The position numbers and the translations under genes are program-made. 64,000 bases of DNA from Marinobacter sediminum (GTDB lineage: Bacteria > Pseudomonadota > Gammaproteobacteria > Pseudomonadales > Oleiphilaceae): positions 41,509-105,508 of the forward strand of contig NZ_JAEMQH010000005.1 in NCBI RefSeq assembly GCF_016820575.1, given 5' to 3'. The notes below the pieces were generated by a model. That model had not been told where the DNA came from. It did not search any database and saw nothing but the letters and a program-made list of their open reading frames with translations. Every line of letters begins with the position of its first letter. Within the stretch, counting starts at the first letter, position 1. Below, piece by piece: positions 54,526 through 64,000 of this stretch.

Positions 54526-54960
54526 TTAGTCTTCGACTTTACCACCCGCGGCGGCAATTGCCTCGCGTGCGCCTTTGGTTACCCGAAGGCCCTTAACGGT
54601 TACTGCACGGCTCAGTTCGCCGGACAGGATAACCTTGGCTTCGCGAATCTCTTCGCGAATGATATCCGCCTTTTTAAGAGCTTCCAGATCCACCACATCG
54701 CCTTCGACCTTCGCCAGTTCATTCAGGCGAATTTCGGCAACGTAGCGCTGCTGACGAGAGGTAAAACCAAACTTCGGCAGACGACGAGCCAGAGGCTGCT
54801 GACCACCCTCGAAACCAGGAGCTACGCTGCCACCTGAACGGGCCTTCAGACCCTTGTGACCGCGACCACCGGTTTTACCGAGACCGCTACCGATACCACG
54901 ACCAACCCGCTTAGGAGCCTGACGTGAACCGGGTTCCGGACTAAGTTCGTTCAGACGCAT
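54526..54960 (-). CDS. rplO: 50S ribosomal protein L15
   Basis: 144 residues, as in E. coli, from the ATG at 54960 ([20 protein letters not shown]). Gly-rich basic N-terminal extension ([18 protein letters not shown]). Starts 1 nt after the rpmD stop; a longer frame inside rpmD is rejected. Confidence 0.98.
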   Translation of the reverse strand: MRLNELSPEPGSRQAPKRVGRGIGSGLGKTGGRGHKGLKARSGGSVAPGFEGGQQPLARRLPKFGFTSRQQRYVAEIRLNELAKVEGDVVDLEALKKADIIREEIREAKVILSGELSRAVTVKGLRVTKGAREAIAAAGGKVED

Positions 54961-54961
54961 C

Positions 54962-55150
54962 TTAGTTCTCCTCAACCCGAACCAGGTAATCTACCCGGTT
55001 GATCATGCCGCGGATGGAAGGTGTATCTTCCAATTCCACGGTGTGACCGATTTTACGAAGACCCAGGCCCTTCACACATGCTTTGTGCTTAGGCTGGCAG
55101 CCGATTGGGCTGCGGGTCAGAGTTACTTTGATCGTTTTTGCGTTCGCCAT
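54962..55150 (-). CDS. rpmD: 50S ribosomal protein L30
   Basis: 62 residues from the ATG at 55150, [18 protein letters not shown], ending [11 protein letters not shown]. Slightly longer than E. coli (59). The frame is open far upstream inside rpsE, but that is an overlap artefact. It lies 4 nt after the rpsE stop. Confidence 0.97.
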   Translation of the reverse strand: MANAKTIKVTLTRSPIGCQPKHKACVKGLGLRKIGHTVELEDTPSIRGMINRVDYLVRVEEN

Positions 55151-55154
55151 GACT

Positions 55155-55655
55155 TCAACCCAGAATCTCTTCCACGGTCTTACCGCGCTTGGCTGCGATA
55201 TCTTCAGGCGCTTGCGTTGCCTGGAGACCCTTGATGGTGGAACGTACCACGTTGACCGGGTTGGTAGACCCGTAACACTTGGACAGTACGTTCTGAACAC
55301 CTGCCACTTCCAGTACAGCGCGCATCGCGCCGCCGGCGATGATGCCGGTACCTTCGGAAGCCGGCTGCATGTAGACCTTGGAGCCGCCATGCTGTGCCTT
55401 CACCGCGTACTGCAGAGTAGTACCGTCCAGCGGGACATCAACCATGTTTTTACGCGCAGCTTCCATAGCCTTCTGGATAGCGACCGGCACTTCACGTGCC
55501 TTGCCACGACCAAAACCAACGCGACCTTTACCATCACCCACTACAGTCAGTGCGGTGAAGGCGAAAATACGGCCACCCTTTACTACTTTGGCGACACGAT
55601 TGACCTGAACCAGCTTTTCCTGGAGCTCAGGCGCCTTCTGTTCGTTAACGCTCAT
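55155..55655 (-). CDS. rpsE: 30S ribosomal protein S5
   Basis: 166 residues (E. coli 167) from the ATG at 55655, [30 protein letters not shown] precedes it. Signature [20 protein letters not shown], with the loop that contacts 16S h34/h1 for decoding fidelity. Confidence 0.98.
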   Translation of the reverse strand: MSVNEQKAPELQEKLVQVNRVAKVVKGGRIFAFTALTVVGDGKGRVGFGRGKAREVPVAIQKAMEAARKNMVDVPLDGTTLQYAVKAQHGGSKVYMQPASEGTGIIAGGAMRAVLEVAGVQNVLSKCYGSTNPVNVVRSTIKGLQATQAPEDIAAKRGKTVEEILG

Positions 55656-55667
55656 CTTCTCCACCTC

Positions 55668-56015
55668 TTAGAATTGCAAGCCAGCTTCACGGGCTGCGTC
55701 GGCCAGAGCCTGAATACGGCCGTGATAACGGTAACCGGAGCGGTCAAAAGCGACCTGCTCAACACCTGCTGCCTTGGCACGCTCAGCGATCAGCTGACCG
55801 ACCTTCTTTGCAGCGTCCACGTTACCGGTTGCACCCTGGCGCAGTTCCTTATCCAACGTGGAGGCAGAAGCCAGCACCTTGCTGCCATCTGCAGTCGTAA
55901 CCTGGGCGTACATGTGACGCGGTGTGCGATGAACGCACAGGCGATTGGTACCCAGTTCACGGATCTTCATGCGCACTTTGCGTGCGCGACGCAATCTTTC
56001 GTTATTCGCGCTCAT
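55668..56015 (-). CDS. rplR: 50S ribosomal protein L18
   Basis: 115 residues (E. coli 117). [20 protein letters not shown] start and C-terminal [20 protein letters not shown], the 5S rRNA-binding signature. 12 nt before rpsE. Confidence 0.98.
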   Translation of the reverse strand: MSANNERLRRARKVRMKIRELGTNRLCVHRTPRHMYAQVTTADGSKVLASASTLDKELRQGATGNVDAAKKVGQLIAERAKAAGVEQVAFDRSGYRYHGRIQALADAAREAGLQF

Positions 56016-56024
56016 AGTCCCGCC

Positions 56025-56558
56025 TTATTTCTTCTTGGCTTCTTTGCGTCTGACCTGCTCATCCGCATATCGAACACCCTTGCCCTTATAAGGCTCGGGC
56101 GGACGGAACGCGCGGACATCAGCAGCGACCTGGCCAACCTGTTGCTTGTCGATACCGCGGATAACTACTTCCGTATTGGACGGAGTTTCTGCGGTAATCC
56201 CCTCGGGCAGCTCATATTCAACCGGGTGTGAAAAACCCAGTGTCAGATTGAGCTTCTTACCTTGCGCCTGGGCACGGTAACCTACGCCCGTCAGCTGGAG
56301 CTTGCGCTCAAAGCCTGTGGATACACCGGTCACCATGTTGTTGACCAGTGCACGAGTAGTACCAGCAAGAGCGCGGGACTGTTTAGCACCATCGCGGGCA
56401 ACAAAGCGCAGTACATTTTCGTCCTGCGTTACTTCGACCGCCTGGTGAATGGTGAATTCAAGTGCTCCCTTGGAGCCCTTTACACTAATTTCCTGTCCGT
56501 TCAGCTTAACCTCAACACCGGAAGGCAGCACGACAGGATTATTGGCAACCCTGGACAT
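56025..56558 (-). CDS. rplF: 50S ribosomal protein L6
   Basis: 177 residues, as in E. coli. [20 protein letters not shown] start and the C-terminal signature [20 protein letters not shown]. Binds 23S domain VI near the factor-binding centre. Confidence 0.99.
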   Translation of the reverse strand: MSRVANNPVVLPSGVEVKLNGQEISVKGSKGALEFTIHQAVEVTQDENVLRFVARDGAKQSRALAGTTRALVNNMVTGVSTGFERKLQLTGVGYRAQAQGKKLNLTLGFSHPVEYELPEGITAETPSNTEVVIRGIDKQQVGQVAADVRAFRPPEPYKGKGVRYADEQVRRKEAKKK

Positions 56559-56567
56559 GTGTATCTC

Positions 56568-56960
56568 CTAGAATACGGTGCAGATGACTTCGCCACCCAC
56601 GCCAGCAGCTCGTGCGGCGCGGTCTGTCATAACACCCTTGGACGTTGAGACAATCGCGACTCCCAAACCACCGGATACCTTCGGCAGTTCCCCAGCGCCG
56701 TTGTACTGGCGCAGACTCGGACGGCTGACCCGCTTGATCTCTTCAATAACCGGCTTGCCGCCGAAGTATTTCAGAGTGATCGTCAGCTCGGGCTTCGCGT
56801 CGGCTGAAACGGAAAAGTCTTCCACGTAACCTTCGTCCTTAAGGACCTGGGCTACGGAGATCTTCATCTTTGAAGACGGCATCGTAACATCTGTCTTAGA
56901 CGCCATCTGTGCATTACGAATACGAGTAAACATATCCGCAAGCGTGTCTTGCATACTCAT
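56568..56960 (-). CDS. rpsH: 30S ribosomal protein S8
   Basis: 130 residues, the E. coli length, from the ATG at 56960 ([18 protein letters not shown]) with AGGAG upstream. C-terminal signature [26 protein letters not shown] end ([20 protein letters not shown]). In E. coli S8 represses the spc operon at the rplE start; no attempt was made to prove that site here. Confidence 0.98.
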   Translation of the reverse strand: MSMQDTLADMFTRIRNAQMASKTDVTMPSSKMKISVAQVLKDEGYVEDFSVSADAKPELTITLKYFGGKPVIEEIKRVSRPSLRQYNGAGELPKVSGGLGVAIVSTSKGVMTDRAARAAGVGGEVICTVF

Positions 56961-57048
56961 TGGTATGAGGCTCCTGATCTTTTTAGTTGTGCAGCGGCGT
57001 GCCGCACCGCTTACCAACAGGCACCTGACCGAAGTCAGGGTGCCTATC

Positions 57049-57354
57049 TTACCAGCTTGCCTTAGTCAGGCCCGGAACGTCACCGCGCATGCCGTATTCA
57101 CGGAGTTTAATCCGTGAAAGCTCGAACTTGCGGAGAACGCCGTGGGGACGACCAGTCACCTGGCAACGATTCCGAAGACGCGAGGGGCTTGCATCGCGAG
57201 GAAGCTGTTGCAGCTTCATCTGTGCGTCCCAACGGTCATCATCGCTGGTATTCGGGTTCTTGATAATCGCCTTGAGCTCAGCACGCTTCGCTGCAAACTT
57301 CGCAACGGTTTGTTCGCGCTTCAGCTCACGGTTTTTCATGGAAACCTTAGCCAT
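57049..57354 (-). CDS. rpsN: 30S ribosomal protein S14
   Basis: 101 residues: the long, zinc-free form found in enterics and pseudomonads. [20 protein letters not shown] start and [20 protein letters not shown] signature. 13 nt after rplE; followed by an 88-nt gap before rpsH. Confidence 0.98.
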   Translation of the reverse strand: MAKVSMKNRELKREQTVAKFAAKRAELKAIIKNPNTSDDDRWDAQMKLQQLPRDASPSRLRNRCQVTGRPHGVLRKFELSRIKLREYGMRGDVPGLTKASW

Positions 57355-57367
57355 TACACTCGTTCCT

Positions 57368-57907
57368 TTATTTCTTGAACGGAAAGCCGAAGGCTTTCAG
57401 CAGTTCACGACCTTCATCGTCGGTACCGGCAGTAGTGGTAATGGTGATGTCCAGACCACGGATCTTGTCGACTTTGTCGTACTCGATCTCAGGGAAAATG
57501 ATCTGCTCACGCACACCCATGCTGTAGTTACCACGACCGTCGAACGACTTGGGATTCAGACCACGGAAGTCACGAATGCGGGGAACCGCAATGTGAACCA
57601 GGCGATCAAAGAAGTCCCACATACGCTCGCCGCGCAGAGTAACCTTGCAACCGATCGGCCAACCTTCACGGATTTTAAAACCCGCAACGGATTTACGTGC
57701 CTTGGTAACAACAACTTTTTGACCTGCCAGGCGCTCTAGATCCGCCACGGCATTCTCAATCAGCTTCTTGTCACCAACCGCTTCGCCGACACCCATGTTA
57801 AGGGTGATCTTTTCGATACGCGGCACCTGCATGATGTTCTTGTAGCTGAACTCTTTCTGCAGGGCGGGTACCACTTCCTTACTGTACTGCTCTTTCATGT
57901 TAAGCAT
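57368..57907 (-). CDS. rplE: 50S ribosomal protein L5
   Basis: 179 residues from the ATG at 57907 ([20 protein letters not shown]), the same length as E. coli; ATG at 57898 and a GTG at 57919 are alternatives. Signatures [16 protein letters not shown] and [19 protein letters not shown]5 binds 5S rRNA and contacts P-site tRNA. Confidence 0.97.
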   Translation of the reverse strand: MLNMKEQYSKEVVPALQKEFSYKNIMQVPRIEKITLNMGVGEAVGDKKLIENAVADLERLAGQKVVVTKARKSVAGFKIREGWPIGCKVTLRGERMWDFFDRLVHIAVPRIRDFRGLNPKSFDGRGNYSMGVREQIIFPEIEYDKVDKIRGLDITITTTAGTDDEGRELLKAFGFPFKK

Positions 57908-57922
57908 CGTAACCACCACCGC

Positions 57923-58243
57923 TTACTGGTTATCGACAGCTTCGTTCGTGGACTTGAAGATCCGCACTTTAGCGCCGTCTTCCTTGGTCTGGAAGCCAAC
58001 ACGATCGGCTTTGCCGGTCTGCGGATTAAAAATAGCCACGTTGGAAGCCTGGATAGGTGCTTCTTTTTCGACGATGCCACCTGGGGTGCCCAGCATCGGG
58101 TTAGGTTTGGTGTGCTTCTTGATCATGTTGATCCCAGAAACAAGCACTCGACCATCGTCCTGAACTTTCAGAACTTTACCACGTTTGCCTTTATCTTTCC
58201 CCGTGGTGACGATTACTTCGTCATCTCGTTTGATCTTTTTCAT
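57923..58243 (-). CDS. rplX: 50S ribosomal protein L24
   Basis: 106 residues (E. coli 104). KOW motif [20 protein letters not shown] at 6-25. L24 starts 50S assembly by binding the 5' end of 23S rRNA. 18 nt after rplN; first residues MKKIKRD. Confidence 0.98.
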   Translation of the reverse strand: MKKIKRDDEVIVTTGKDKGKRGKVLKVQDDGRVLVSGINMIKKHTKPNPMLGTPGGIVEKEAPIQASNVAIFNPQTGKADRVGFQTKEDGAKVRIFKSTNEAVDNQ

Positions 58244-58260
58244 AACCGGCCTCTGGTCCT

Positions 58261-58629
58261 TTAAAGTACTTCGGGTGCCAGTGAAATAATTTTCATGAAC
58301 TTCTCATTACGCAGCTCACGGGTAACCGGTCCGAAGATACGGGTACCAATAGGAGCGTCCTGAGGGTTCAGAAGTACCGCCGCGTTTCCGTCGAAACGGA
58401 TCAGCGAACCGTCGGGACGGCGAACACCCTTACGAGTGCGCACCACCACAGCCTTCAGGACCTGGCCTTTCTTCACTTTACCGCGGGGGATGGCTTCCTT
58501 AACGGTTACCTTGATGATATCCCCTACGCTGGCATAACGCCGATGTGAACCGCCCAGGACCTTAATGCACATCACCTGACGCGCACCGCTGTTATCCGCG
58601 ACTTCAAGCATTGTTTGAGTCTGAATCAT
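58261..58629 (-). CDS. rplN: 50S ribosomal protein L14
   Basis: 122 residues (E. coli 123). [20 protein letters not shown] start; signature [21 protein letters not shown]14 lies at the subunit interface. It opens the spc operon, but I see no clear new promoter in the 15-nt gap after rpsQ, so it is probably read through from S10. Confidence 0.99.
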   Translation of the reverse strand: MIQTQTMLEVADNSGARQVMCIKVLGGSHRRYASVGDIIKVTVKEAIPRGKVKKGQVLKAVVVRTRKGVRRPDGSLIRFDGNAAVLLNPQDAPIGTRIFGPVTRELRNEKFMKIISLAPEVL

Positions 58630-58644
58630 GGTTGTTCTCCGGCG

Positions 58645-58911
58645 TTACACCTTGGATGCACGTTCGGTGACTTCCACCAGGGCCCAGCTCTTGGTCTTAG
58701 AGACCGGACGGGTTTCCTGGATGGTCACAGTGTCACCGACGTTACACTGATTACTCTCATCGTGAGCGTGAATCTTGGTTGAGCGCTTCATGTACTTACC
58801 GTACAGAGGGTGCTTCACCTGACGCTCGACCAGAACGACGATGGACTTCTCCATCTTGTTGCTCACGACCTTGCCGCTCAGAGTTCTGGCAGTTTGGGTA
58901 GCTTCAGTCAT
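58645..58911 (-). CDS. rpsQ: 30S ribosomal protein S17
   Basis: 88 residues from the ATG at 58911 ([20 protein letters not shown]); E. coli has 84. C-terminal signature [22 protein letters not shown] lies 1 nt after the rpmC stop. S17 binds the 16S 5' domain. Confidence 0.98.
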   Translation of the reverse strand: MTEATQTARTLSGKVVSNKMEKSIVVLVERQVKHPLYGKYMKRSTKIHAHDESNQCNVGDTVTIQETRPVSKTKSWALVEVTERASKV

Positions 58912-58912
58912 G

Positions 58913-59104
58913 TCACTGTCCTGCCTTTTCATTCAATACTGTTTTCACGCGAGCGATCTCACGTTTCACCTTGCCGAGAAGGTGAGACTGATTCAGCTGA
59001 CCTGTCGCCTTACGCATGCGCAGGTTGAACTGCTCCTTCAGGAGGTCGATCAGCTCTTTGTTCAGCTCCTCGACTGACTTTTCACGCAGCTCTGTTGCTT
59101 TCAT
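58913..59104 (-). CDS. rpmC: 50S ribosomal protein L29
   Basis: 63 residues, as in E. coli, from the ATG at 59104 ([18 protein letters not shown]), which overlaps the rplP stop as TGATG; a GTG one codon upstream is less likely. Two-helix protein next to the exit tunnel, docking site for SRP and trigger factor. Confidence 0.98.
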   Translation of the reverse strand: MKATELREKSVEELNKELIDLLKEQFNLRMRKATGQLNQSHLLGKVKREIARVKTVLNEKAGQ

Positions 59105-59517
59105 CACATCACCGTCCTCGTTACAAAGGTGGTCTGTACCGGCAGTTTGGCCGCAGCGAGAGTGAAGGCATCACGAGCGATTTCCTCAGATACACCTTCC
59201 ATCTCGTAGAGCATGCGGCCTGGCTGAATTTCAGCGACCCAATACTCGACAGAACCCTTACCTTTACCCATTCGTACCTCCAGCGGCTTACCAGTGATCG
59301 GCTTGTCCGGGAATACCCGGATCCAGATCTTCCCGCCACGCTTAATGCGACGAGTCATGGTACGACGCGCTGCCTCAATCTGGCGCGCAGTTATACGCCC
59401 ACGACTGGTAGCTTTCAATCCGTATTCACCGAAGCTCACCTTGTTAGCGCGGTGAGCAAGACCGGTGTTACGGCCTTTCATTACCTTGCGAAATTTGGTG
59501 CGTTTTGGTTGCAGCAT
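59104..59517 (-). CDS. rplP: 50S ribosomal protein L16
   Basis: 137 residues (E. coli 136). [20 protein letters not shown] start and [20 protein letters not shown] signature; L16 organises the A-site tRNA elbow region. Arg81 region RMGKGKGS carries the hydroxylation-loop sequence. Confidence 0.98.
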   Translation of the reverse strand: MLQPKRTKFRKVMKGRNTGLAHRANKVSFGEYGLKATSRGRITARQIEAARRTMTRRIKRGGKIWIRVFPDKPITGKPLEVRMGKGKGSVEYWVAEIQPGRMLYEMEGVSEEIARDAFTLAAAKLPVQTTFVTRTVM

Positions 59518-59529
59518 AAGAGTGCCCCT

Positions 59530-60213
59530 TTACTTAGAACCTTTCTTCCCAGAGGCTTTCTTGTCAGCACGGACCTGCTCCATACCACCAAGAATCTCAC
59601 CTTTGAAGATCCATACCTTGACGCCGATTACGCCGTAAGTGGTATGCGCTTCGTAGGTTGCGTAATCAATATCTGCACGCAGTGTGTGCAGAGGTACACG
59701 ACCTTCGCGATACCACTCGGAACGCGCAATTTCAGCACCCCCGAGACGACCGCCAACCTGGATCTTGATACCCTTGGCGCCTTGACGCATGGCGTTCTGA
59801 ACCGCGCGCTTCATAGCACGACGGAACATCACACGACGCTCCAGCTGACCGGCAACGTTTTGCGCTACCAGGCGGGCATCCAGGTCCGGCTTGCGGACTT
59901 CTTCGATGTTGATGTGCACAGGCACACCCATCATGTCGCTGACTTCGCGACGCAGACGATCAACATCTTCACCCTTCTTACCGATAACAATACCGGGACG
60001 GGCAGTATGGATCGTGATACGGGCGTTCTGAGCAGGGCGCTCGATCACAATCTTGCTGACAGACGCCTTAACCAGACGCTTGTCGAGGAATTCACGAACC
60101 TGAATGTCGTTCAACAGGTTGTTCGCGTATTCCTGTTTTTCGGCATACCAAACTGAGTTGTGCTCTTTGATCACACCCAGGCGAATGCCGGTTGGATTTA
60201 CTTTATGACCCAT
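59530..60213 (-). CDS. rpsC: 30S ribosomal protein S3
   Basis: 227 residues (E. coli 233). [20 protein letters not shown] start, KH domain with [18 protein letters not shown], and the basic C-terminal tail GKKGSK. Part of the mRNA entry helicase site with S4 and S5. 12 nt before rplP. Confidence 0.99.
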   Translation of the reverse strand: MGHKVNPTGIRLGVIKEHNSVWYAEKQEYANNLLNDIQVREFLDKRLVKASVSKIVIERPAQNARITIHTARPGIVIGKKGEDVDRLRREVSDMMGVPVHINIEEVRKPDLDARLVAQNVAGQLERRVMFRRAMKRAVQNAMRQGAKGIKIQVGGRLGGAEIARSEWYREGRVPLHTLRADIDYATYEAHTTYGVIGVKVWIFKGEILGGMEQVRADKKASGKKGSK

Positions 60214-60224
60214 CTGAGCATCTC

Positions 60225-60557
60225 CTACTTGTCGGCGACCTTGACGGTGATATGGCAGGTGCGCTTGAAAATCCGGTCAGCGCGCCCCTTGGCTCGAGCT
60301 TTGATTCGCTTGAGCGTCGGACCCTCATCCACCATTACGGTGGAAACCCGCAGTTCGTCAACGTCCAGACCTTCGTTGTGCTCAGCGTTAGCGATGGCAG
60401 ACTCAAGAGCTTTCTTGAGTACAACCGCCGCCTTCTTTGGGCTGAAAGTCAGAATGTTCAGGGCATCCTCAACCGCCTTGCCGCGTACTTGGTCAGCGAC
60501 AAGACGTGCTTTCTGAGCTGAGAGGTTAGCGCCCTTATACTTGGCTGCTACTTCCAT
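60225..60557 (-). CDS. rplV: 50S ribosomal protein L22
   Basis: 110 residues, as in E. coli, from the ATG at 60557 ([20 protein letters not shown]). The beta-hairpin region [20 protein letters not shown] lines the exit tunnel. The longer frame through rpsS is rejected. Confidence 0.98.
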   Translation of the reverse strand: MEVAAKYKGANLSAQKARLVADQVRGKAVEDALNILTFSPKKAAVVLKKALESAIANAEHNEGLDVDELRVSTVMVDEGPTLKRIKARAKGRADRIFKRTCHITVKVADK

Positions 60558-60573
60558 TTCTATTCCCTCACAA

Positions 60574-60849
60574 TCAGCGTTTAGCTTTCTTGTCGGCCGC
60601 ATGACCACGATAAGTACGCGTTGCCGCGAACTCACCCAGCTTATGTCCAACCATATCTTCGGTGACATAAACCGGCACGTGCTGCTTGCCGTTGTGGACT
60701 GCAATGGTCAGGCCTACCATCTCCGGAAATACTGTCGACCGGCGCGACCAGGTCTTGATCGGTCGCTTGTCGTTAGCTTCCAGAGCTGCCTCGACCTTCT
60801 TCAACAGATGCAGGTCTATAAAAGGACCTTTCTTTAAAGAACGTGGCAC
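60574..60849 (-). CDS. rpsS: 30S ribosomal protein S19
   Basis: 91 residues (E. coli 92). [20 protein letters not shown] start and [20 protein letters not shown] signature. S19 lies in the 30S head and bridges to L5. 16 nt before rplV. Confidence 0.99.
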   Translation of the reverse strand: MPRSLKKGPFIDLHLLKKVEAALEANDKRPIKTWSRRSTVFPEMVGLTIAVHNGKQHVPVYVTEDMVGHKLGEFAATRTYRGHAADKKAKR

Positions 60850-60872
60850 AGCAATTACCTCTATGTAGTCGT

Positions 60873-61700
60873 TTACTTGGCCGAACGACGACGTACTATC
60901 ATTTTATCAGTACGCTTGTTCTTACGAGTCTTATGCCCTTTGGTCGGAACACCCCACGGAGTAACCGGGTGACGTCCGCCAGAGGTACGCCCTTCACCAC
61001 CACCATGCGGGTGGTCAACTGGGTTCATAGCAACACCACGTACTGTTGGGCGTTTGCCGCGCCAACGTGATGCACCCGCTTTACCAAGCTGCTTGAGACT
61101 GTGCTCGCTGTTGGATACTTCACCCAACGTTGCGCGGCAATCTACAAGCACCTTTCGCATTTCACCTGAGCGCAGGCGGATGGTGGCATATGCACCTTCA
61201 CGCGCTACCAGCTGTACGGATGCGCCCGCAGAGCGAGCCAGCTGAGCACCTTTGCCAGGCTTGAGTTCAACGCAGTGGATTACAGAACCGACCGGAATAT
61301 TCCGGAGCGGCAACGTGCTACCCACTTTAATCGGCGCGTCGATACCGGAGCGCACAGGATCACCGATCTGCATACCTTTGGGAGCGATAATGTAACGACG
61401 CTCGCCATCGGCGTACTTAACCAGTGCAATGTGCGCAGAGCGGTTAGGATCGTATTCCAGGCGCTCAATGACCGCCGGGATACCATCTTTGGTCCGCTTA
61501 AAATCAATTACACGGTAGTGCTTCTTATGACCACCACCGGTGTGACGTGTGGTAATGCGACCCGCATTATTACGTCCACCCGTCTTATTCTTTCTTTCTA
61601 CCAACGGCTCGTAAGGGCGCCCTGTGTGCAGATCCGGGTTGTAAAGCTTTACAACGTGACGGCGTCCGGCAGATGTTGGTTTGGTTTTGACGATCGGCAT
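60873..61700 (-). CDS. rplB: 50S ribosomal protein L2
   Basis: 275 residues (E. coli 273). [19 protein letters not shown] start; C-terminal signature [20 protein letters not shown], whose His is needed for peptidyl transfer. Central RNA-binding region [22 protein letters not shown] (here [20 protein letters not shown]). Confidence 0.99.
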   Translation of the reverse strand: MPIVKTKPTSAGRRHVVKLYNPDLHTGRPYEPLVERKNKTGGRNNAGRITTRHTGGGHKKHYRVIDFKRTKDGIPAVIERLEYDPNRSAHIALVKYADGERRYIIAPKGMQIGDPVRSGIDAPIKVGSTLPLRNIPVGSVIHCVELKPGKGAQLARSAGASVQLVAREGAYATIRLRSGEMRKVLVDCRATLGEVSNSEHSLKQLGKAGASRWRGKRPTVRGVAMNPVDHPHGGGEGRTSGGRHPVTPWGVPTKGHKTRKNKRTDKMIVRRRSAK

Positions 61701-61717
61701 ATTACGACCCCTTTACC

Positions 61718-62011
61718 TTATTCCACATCCAGAAAATCGATGTCCTGACCTTCAGCCAGCTTTACGTAAGCCTTACGAATGTCATTACGCTTGCCGAACC
61801 CGCGGATAGTACGCTTGAGCTTACCCTTACGGTTCAGAACCTGAACACCTTCGACGGTGACGTTGAACAGTTGCTCAACGGCTTTCTTGATCTCGGGCTT
61901 GGTTGCGTCCGGGGCTACCCGAAACACTACCTGGCCGTGCTCGGCCACCAGAGAAGCTTTCTCAGATACGTGCGGTCCAAGCAGGACCTTATAAATACGC
62001 TCCTGATTCAT
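61718..62011 (-). CDS. rplW: 50S ribosomal protein L23
   Basis: 97 residues (E. coli 100). [20 protein letters not shown] start. L23 at the tunnel exit binds SRP and trigger factor. Its ATG overlaps the rplD stop by 4 nt (ATGA). Confidence 0.98.
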   Translation of the reverse strand: MNQERIYKVLLGPHVSEKASLVAEHGQVVFRVAPDATKPEIKKAVEQLFNVTVEGVQVLNRKGKLKRTIRGFGKRNDIRKAYVKLAEGQDIDFLDVE

Positions 62012-62613
62012 CCCAGCATCTCCTCGATCTTCTTCAGAGCAGGCACAGTGATCACGACGCTGTCGTGAGCAACCAGGCTAACCGGATCAAGACCTGCGAT
62101 ATCACGAACATCAACGTGCGGGATGTTGCGTGAAGCAAGGTGCAGGTTCTGCTCAACGCTTTCAGACAGGATCAGCGCATTGCTTACACCGAGATCCTTC
62201 AGCTTAGCGGTGAACGCCTTGGTCTTCGGGCTGTCGACATTCAACTCGTCAACAACTACCAGACGCTCTTGACGAACCAGCTCAGAAAAAATAGAACGCA
62301 TTGCTGCGCGGTACATCTTCCGGTTTACCTTCTGCTCAAAACCGCGAGGCTTGGCTGCAAAGGTAACACCACCGGCGCGCCAGATTGGGCTGCGGATCGT
62401 ACCGGCACGGGCACGACCAGTGCCCTTCTGACGCCATGGCTTCTTACCACCACCGCTGACTTCAGAACGCGTCTTTTGAGCCTTGGTACCTTGGCGGCCA
62501 GCTGCCATGTAAGCAGTAACAACCTGGTGCACCAGCGACTCGTTAAAATCTTTGGCAAATGCAGCGTCGGAAACAGAAATCCCCTTGCCGCTACCTGTAA
62601 TAGTCAATTCCAT
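62008..62613 (-). CDS. rplD: 50S ribosomal protein L4
   Basis: 201 residues, as in E. coli. The tunnel loop is [20 protein letters not shown] near 57-76. In E. coli L4 represses the S10 operon through the leader. Here the predicted leader is only about 55 nt, so the same mechanism is doubtful. Confidence 0.98.
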   Translation of the reverse strand: MELTITGSGKGISVSDAAFAKDFNESLVHQVVTAYMAAGRQGTKAQKTRSEVSGGGKKPWRQKGTGRARAGTIRSPIWRAGGVTFAAKPRGFEQKVNRKMYRAAMRSIFSELVRQERLVVVDELNVDSPKTKAFTAKLKDLGVSNALILSESVEQNLHLASRNIPHVDVRDIAGLDPVSLVAHDSVVITVPALKKIEEMLG

Positions 62614-62624
62614 CGCACCGCTCC

Positions 62625-63263
62625 TCAGGCTTTAACTGCAGGCTTGATGACAACGTCGCCGCCAGTAGCACCGGGGACGGCACCACTCACCAGCAGCAGG
62701 TTGCGCTCGGCGTCGACACGGACAATTTTCAGGTTCTGCACAGTTACCTGCGCGTTACCCATCTGGCCCGCCATCTTCTTGCCTTTGAATACCTTACCCG
62801 GAGTCTGGTTCTGACCAATGGAGCCCGGAGCACGGTGAGAGAGGGAGTTACCGTGGGTAGCGTCTTGCATGGAGAAGTTCCAACGCTTTACGCCGCCCTG
62901 AAAACCCTTACCTTTGGACCGACCGATGGCGTCAACCACCTGACCGTCTTCAAAGATTGAAGCTGTGATCTCACCGCCGGCAGCCAGGCCTTCACCCTCG
63001 CCTTCAGCCAGACGGAATTCCCACATACCACGACCGGCTTCAACGCCCGCCTTAGCATAGTGACCAGCTTCACTCTTGGTTACACGTGAGGAACGACGGG
63101 TGCCTACAGTGACCTGAACGGCACGATAGCCATCGCTTTCAAGAGTTTTAAGTTGGGTAATCCGGTTAGGTTCAACCTCGATTACCGTTACGGGCAGTGC
63201 CTGCCCATCTTCCGTAAAAATACGGGTCATACCGGCCTTACGACCGACAACACCAATTGCCAT
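62625..63263 (-). CDS. rplC: 50S ribosomal protein L3
   Basis: 212 residues (E. coli 209). [20 protein letters not shown] start; [20 protein letters not shown] is the W-loop region, with the Gln that PrmB methylates in enterics (GQNQTPG). 76 nt after rpsJ. Confidence 0.99.
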   Translation of the reverse strand: MAIGVVGRKAGMTRIFTEDGQALPVTVIEVEPNRITQLKTLESDGYRAVQVTVGTRRSSRVTKSEAGHYAKAGVEAGRGMWEFRLAEGEGEGLAAGGEITASIFEDGQVVDAIGRSKGKGFQGGVKRWNFSMQDATHGNSLSHRAPGSIGQNQTPGKVFKGKKMAGQMGNAQVTVQNLKIVRVDAERNLLLVSGAVPGATGGDVVIKPAVKA

Positions 63264-63339
63264 GTTTCACCTCTTAAGTGTACGGGGCTCGCACCCTCTA
63301 TGGCCTTATGACAGTTACACAGACTAATACCTGGCGGTA

Positions 63340-63651
63340 TTAGCCGAGGCTGATCTGAACGTCTACACCTGCTGCCAGGTCCAACTTCATCAAAGCATCT
63401 ACTGTCTTTTCCGTCGGCTCAACGATGTCGAGCAAACGCTTATGCGTACGAATTTCATACTGATCGCGCGCGTCTTTGTTGACGTGCGGAGAAATCAGAA
63501 TGGTGTACTTTTCCTTCCGCGTCGGCAGAGGGATAGGTCCACGCACCTGAGCGCCGGTCCGCTTCGCGGTGTCGACGATCTCCTGTGTGGACTGGTCGAT
63601 CAGGCGATAATCAAACGCCTTCAACCGAATTCGAATTTTTTGGCTTTGCAT
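63340..63651 (-). CDS. rpsJ: 30S ribosomal protein S10 (NusE)
   Basis: 103 residues, as in E. coli. [20 protein letters not shown] start and [20 protein letters not shown] signature. It is the first gene of the S10 operon and also serves as NusE in antitermination. GGAG lies about 11 nt before the ATG. Confidence 0.99.
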   Translation of the reverse strand: MQSQKIRIRLKAFDYRLIDQSTQEIVDTAKRTGAQVRGPIPLPTRKEKYTILISPHVNKDARDQYEIRTHKRLLDIVEPTEKTVDALMKLDLAAGVDVQISLG

Positions 63652-63712
63652 GATGCACCAAACTCCACTCGTAGCAGCTACTTGTTAGCCGACCTTCAAA
63701 AAAAGGAGCCGC

Positions 63713-63741
63713 ATTGTATGCATAATACCCAACCCTGTCAA
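63713..63741 (-). promoter_or_regulatory. Strong sigma-70 promoter of the S10 operon
   Basis: Minus strand: perfect TTGACA (63741-63736), 17-nt spacer, TACAAT (63718-63713). Predicted start near 63706 gives a ~55-nt leader to rpsJ, much shorter than the E. coli S10 leader. Confidence 0.85.
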
Positions 63742-63790
63742 CAGGCATCCTGTTTGACCGGGTCAGGCACGAGCATTGCGACTGAAACAG

Positions 63791-63822
63791 AAAAAGGGGC
63801 TGAATAATTCAGCCCCTTTTTC
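63791..63822 (-). terminator. Intrinsic terminator of tuf
   Basis: GGGGCTGAAT (63796-63805) and ATTCAGCCCC (63807-63816) form a 10-bp stem, flanked by A5 and T5, so it can act on both strands. It separates tuf from the S10 promoter. Confidence 0.92.
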
Positions 63823-63839
63823 CTGATCACACGAGCGAC

Positions 63840-64000
63840 TTACTCGATGATCTTGGCGACCACGCCGGCGCCAACGGTACGACCACCTTCGCGAATCGCG
63901 AAGCGCAGGCCATCTTCCATGGCGATCGGAGCGATCAGGGTAACGCTCATCTTCACGTTGTCACCCGGCATAACCATTTCCACGCCTTCCGGCAGTTCAC
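63840..64000 (-). CDS. tuf: Elongation factor Tu, 3' end only
   Basis: Translated directly from the minus strand: [20 protein letters not shown] continuing to [15 protein letters not shown] and a TAA at 63842-63840. This is domain III of EF-Tu; about 53 residues are in the window and the rest lies beyond the right edge. It delivers aminoacyl-tRNA to the ribosome. Placement before rpsJ is the usual str-S10 order. Confidence 0.97.
   Translation of the reverse strand, partial: ELPEGVEMVMPGDNVKMSVTLIAPIAMEDGLRFAIREGGRTVGAGVVAKIIE

Noticed and set aside
55083..56231. 382-residue plus-strand open frame
   Set aside because: Antisense across rpmD, rpsE, rplR and rplF, all certain genes with tight spacing.
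59095..60156. 353-residue plus-strand open frame
   Set aside because: Antisense across rplP and rpsC; no credible protein.
63652..63735. E. coli-type S10 leader for L4 autoregulation
   Set aside because: The predicted leader from the TTGACA/TACAAT promoter is only about 55 nt, and no multi-hairpin leader is seen.
1..64000. CRISPR arrays, tRNA or rRNA genes, insertion sequences, prophage or attachment sites
   Set aside because: No regular repeat-spacer pattern, tRNA cloverleaf, transposase, integrase or phage gene was seen on either strand. Reading by eye could miss a single tRNA.

Overview
The window reads as part of a gammaproteobacterial chromosome. The evidence is an S10-spc-alpha ribosomal block in standard order, a complete Vibrio/Shewanella-type MSHA type IV pilus locus, sigma-54/NtrC control of glnA, and lipopolysaccharide (LPS) core genes. 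The acidic Gram-negative porin and the neighbourhood as a whole suggest a marine organism such as Marinobacter. That genus call is an inference from gene content; no database was searched. No tRNA, rRNA, CRISPR array, insertion sequence or prophage was seen.

Layout. (1) 1-11.4 kb: cell-surface polysaccharide and LPS core island. It holds the tail of a ManC/AlgA-type mannose enzyme, a lipid A-type acyltransferase, three family 2 glycosyltransferases (GT2), three different kinase-fold proteins including KdkA, a pyruvyltransferase, an O-antigen ligase (WaaL), a GT25 enzyme, a GT9 heptosyltransferase and a DUF6165 protein. (2) 11.4-22.6 kb: housekeeping genes ilvE, glnE, a 2TM potassium channel, a CYTH phosphatase, an outer-membrane porin with a long structured upstream region, dtd, pip and typA. 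(3) 22.6-28.0 kb: nitrogen regulon with glnA, a DUF4124 protein, ntrB and ntrC. Readable NtrC boxes and sigma-54 promoters precede both glnA and ntrBC. GlnE, which adenylylates GlnA, lies 8 kb away. (4) 28.1-44.8 kb: sixteen MSHA pilus genes on the minus strand in the order mshI, mshI2, J, K, L, M, N, E, G, F, B, A, C, D, O, P, Q, mostly overlapping by 1-4 nt. A three-block palindrome lies upstream of the first gene. (5) 45.0-49.9 kb: ssb, a YajR-like MFS transporter and uvrA. (6) 50.0-64.0 kb: rplQ back through rpsJ, then the 3' end of tuf, all minus strand, with strong promoters before rpsJ and before rpsM.

How the genes work together. Region 1 would build and decorate the LPS core: heptose addition by GT9, phosphate by KdkA and two kinase relatives, sugars by GT2/GT25, pyruvate by the pyruvyltransferase, and O-chain ligation by WaaL. 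Region 3 is an autoregulated nitrogen circuit. NtrB phosphorylates NtrC, which together with RpoN should drive glnA and, from the sites seen here, ntrBC itself. Region 4 encodes inner-membrane platform (MshG, I, J, K), ATPases (MshE, MshM), secretin (MshL), major and minor pilins (MshA, B, C, D, O, P) and a large surface protein (MshQ).

I found no clearly new multi-gene system. The most unusual material is regulatory or structural DNA: interleaved inverted repeats between dtd and the porin gene, the palindrome upstream of the MSHA operon, a dyad inside the rpsM promoter, and the ntrBC sigma-54 promoter. The set of three divergent kinase-fold proteins in the LPS island also stands out.
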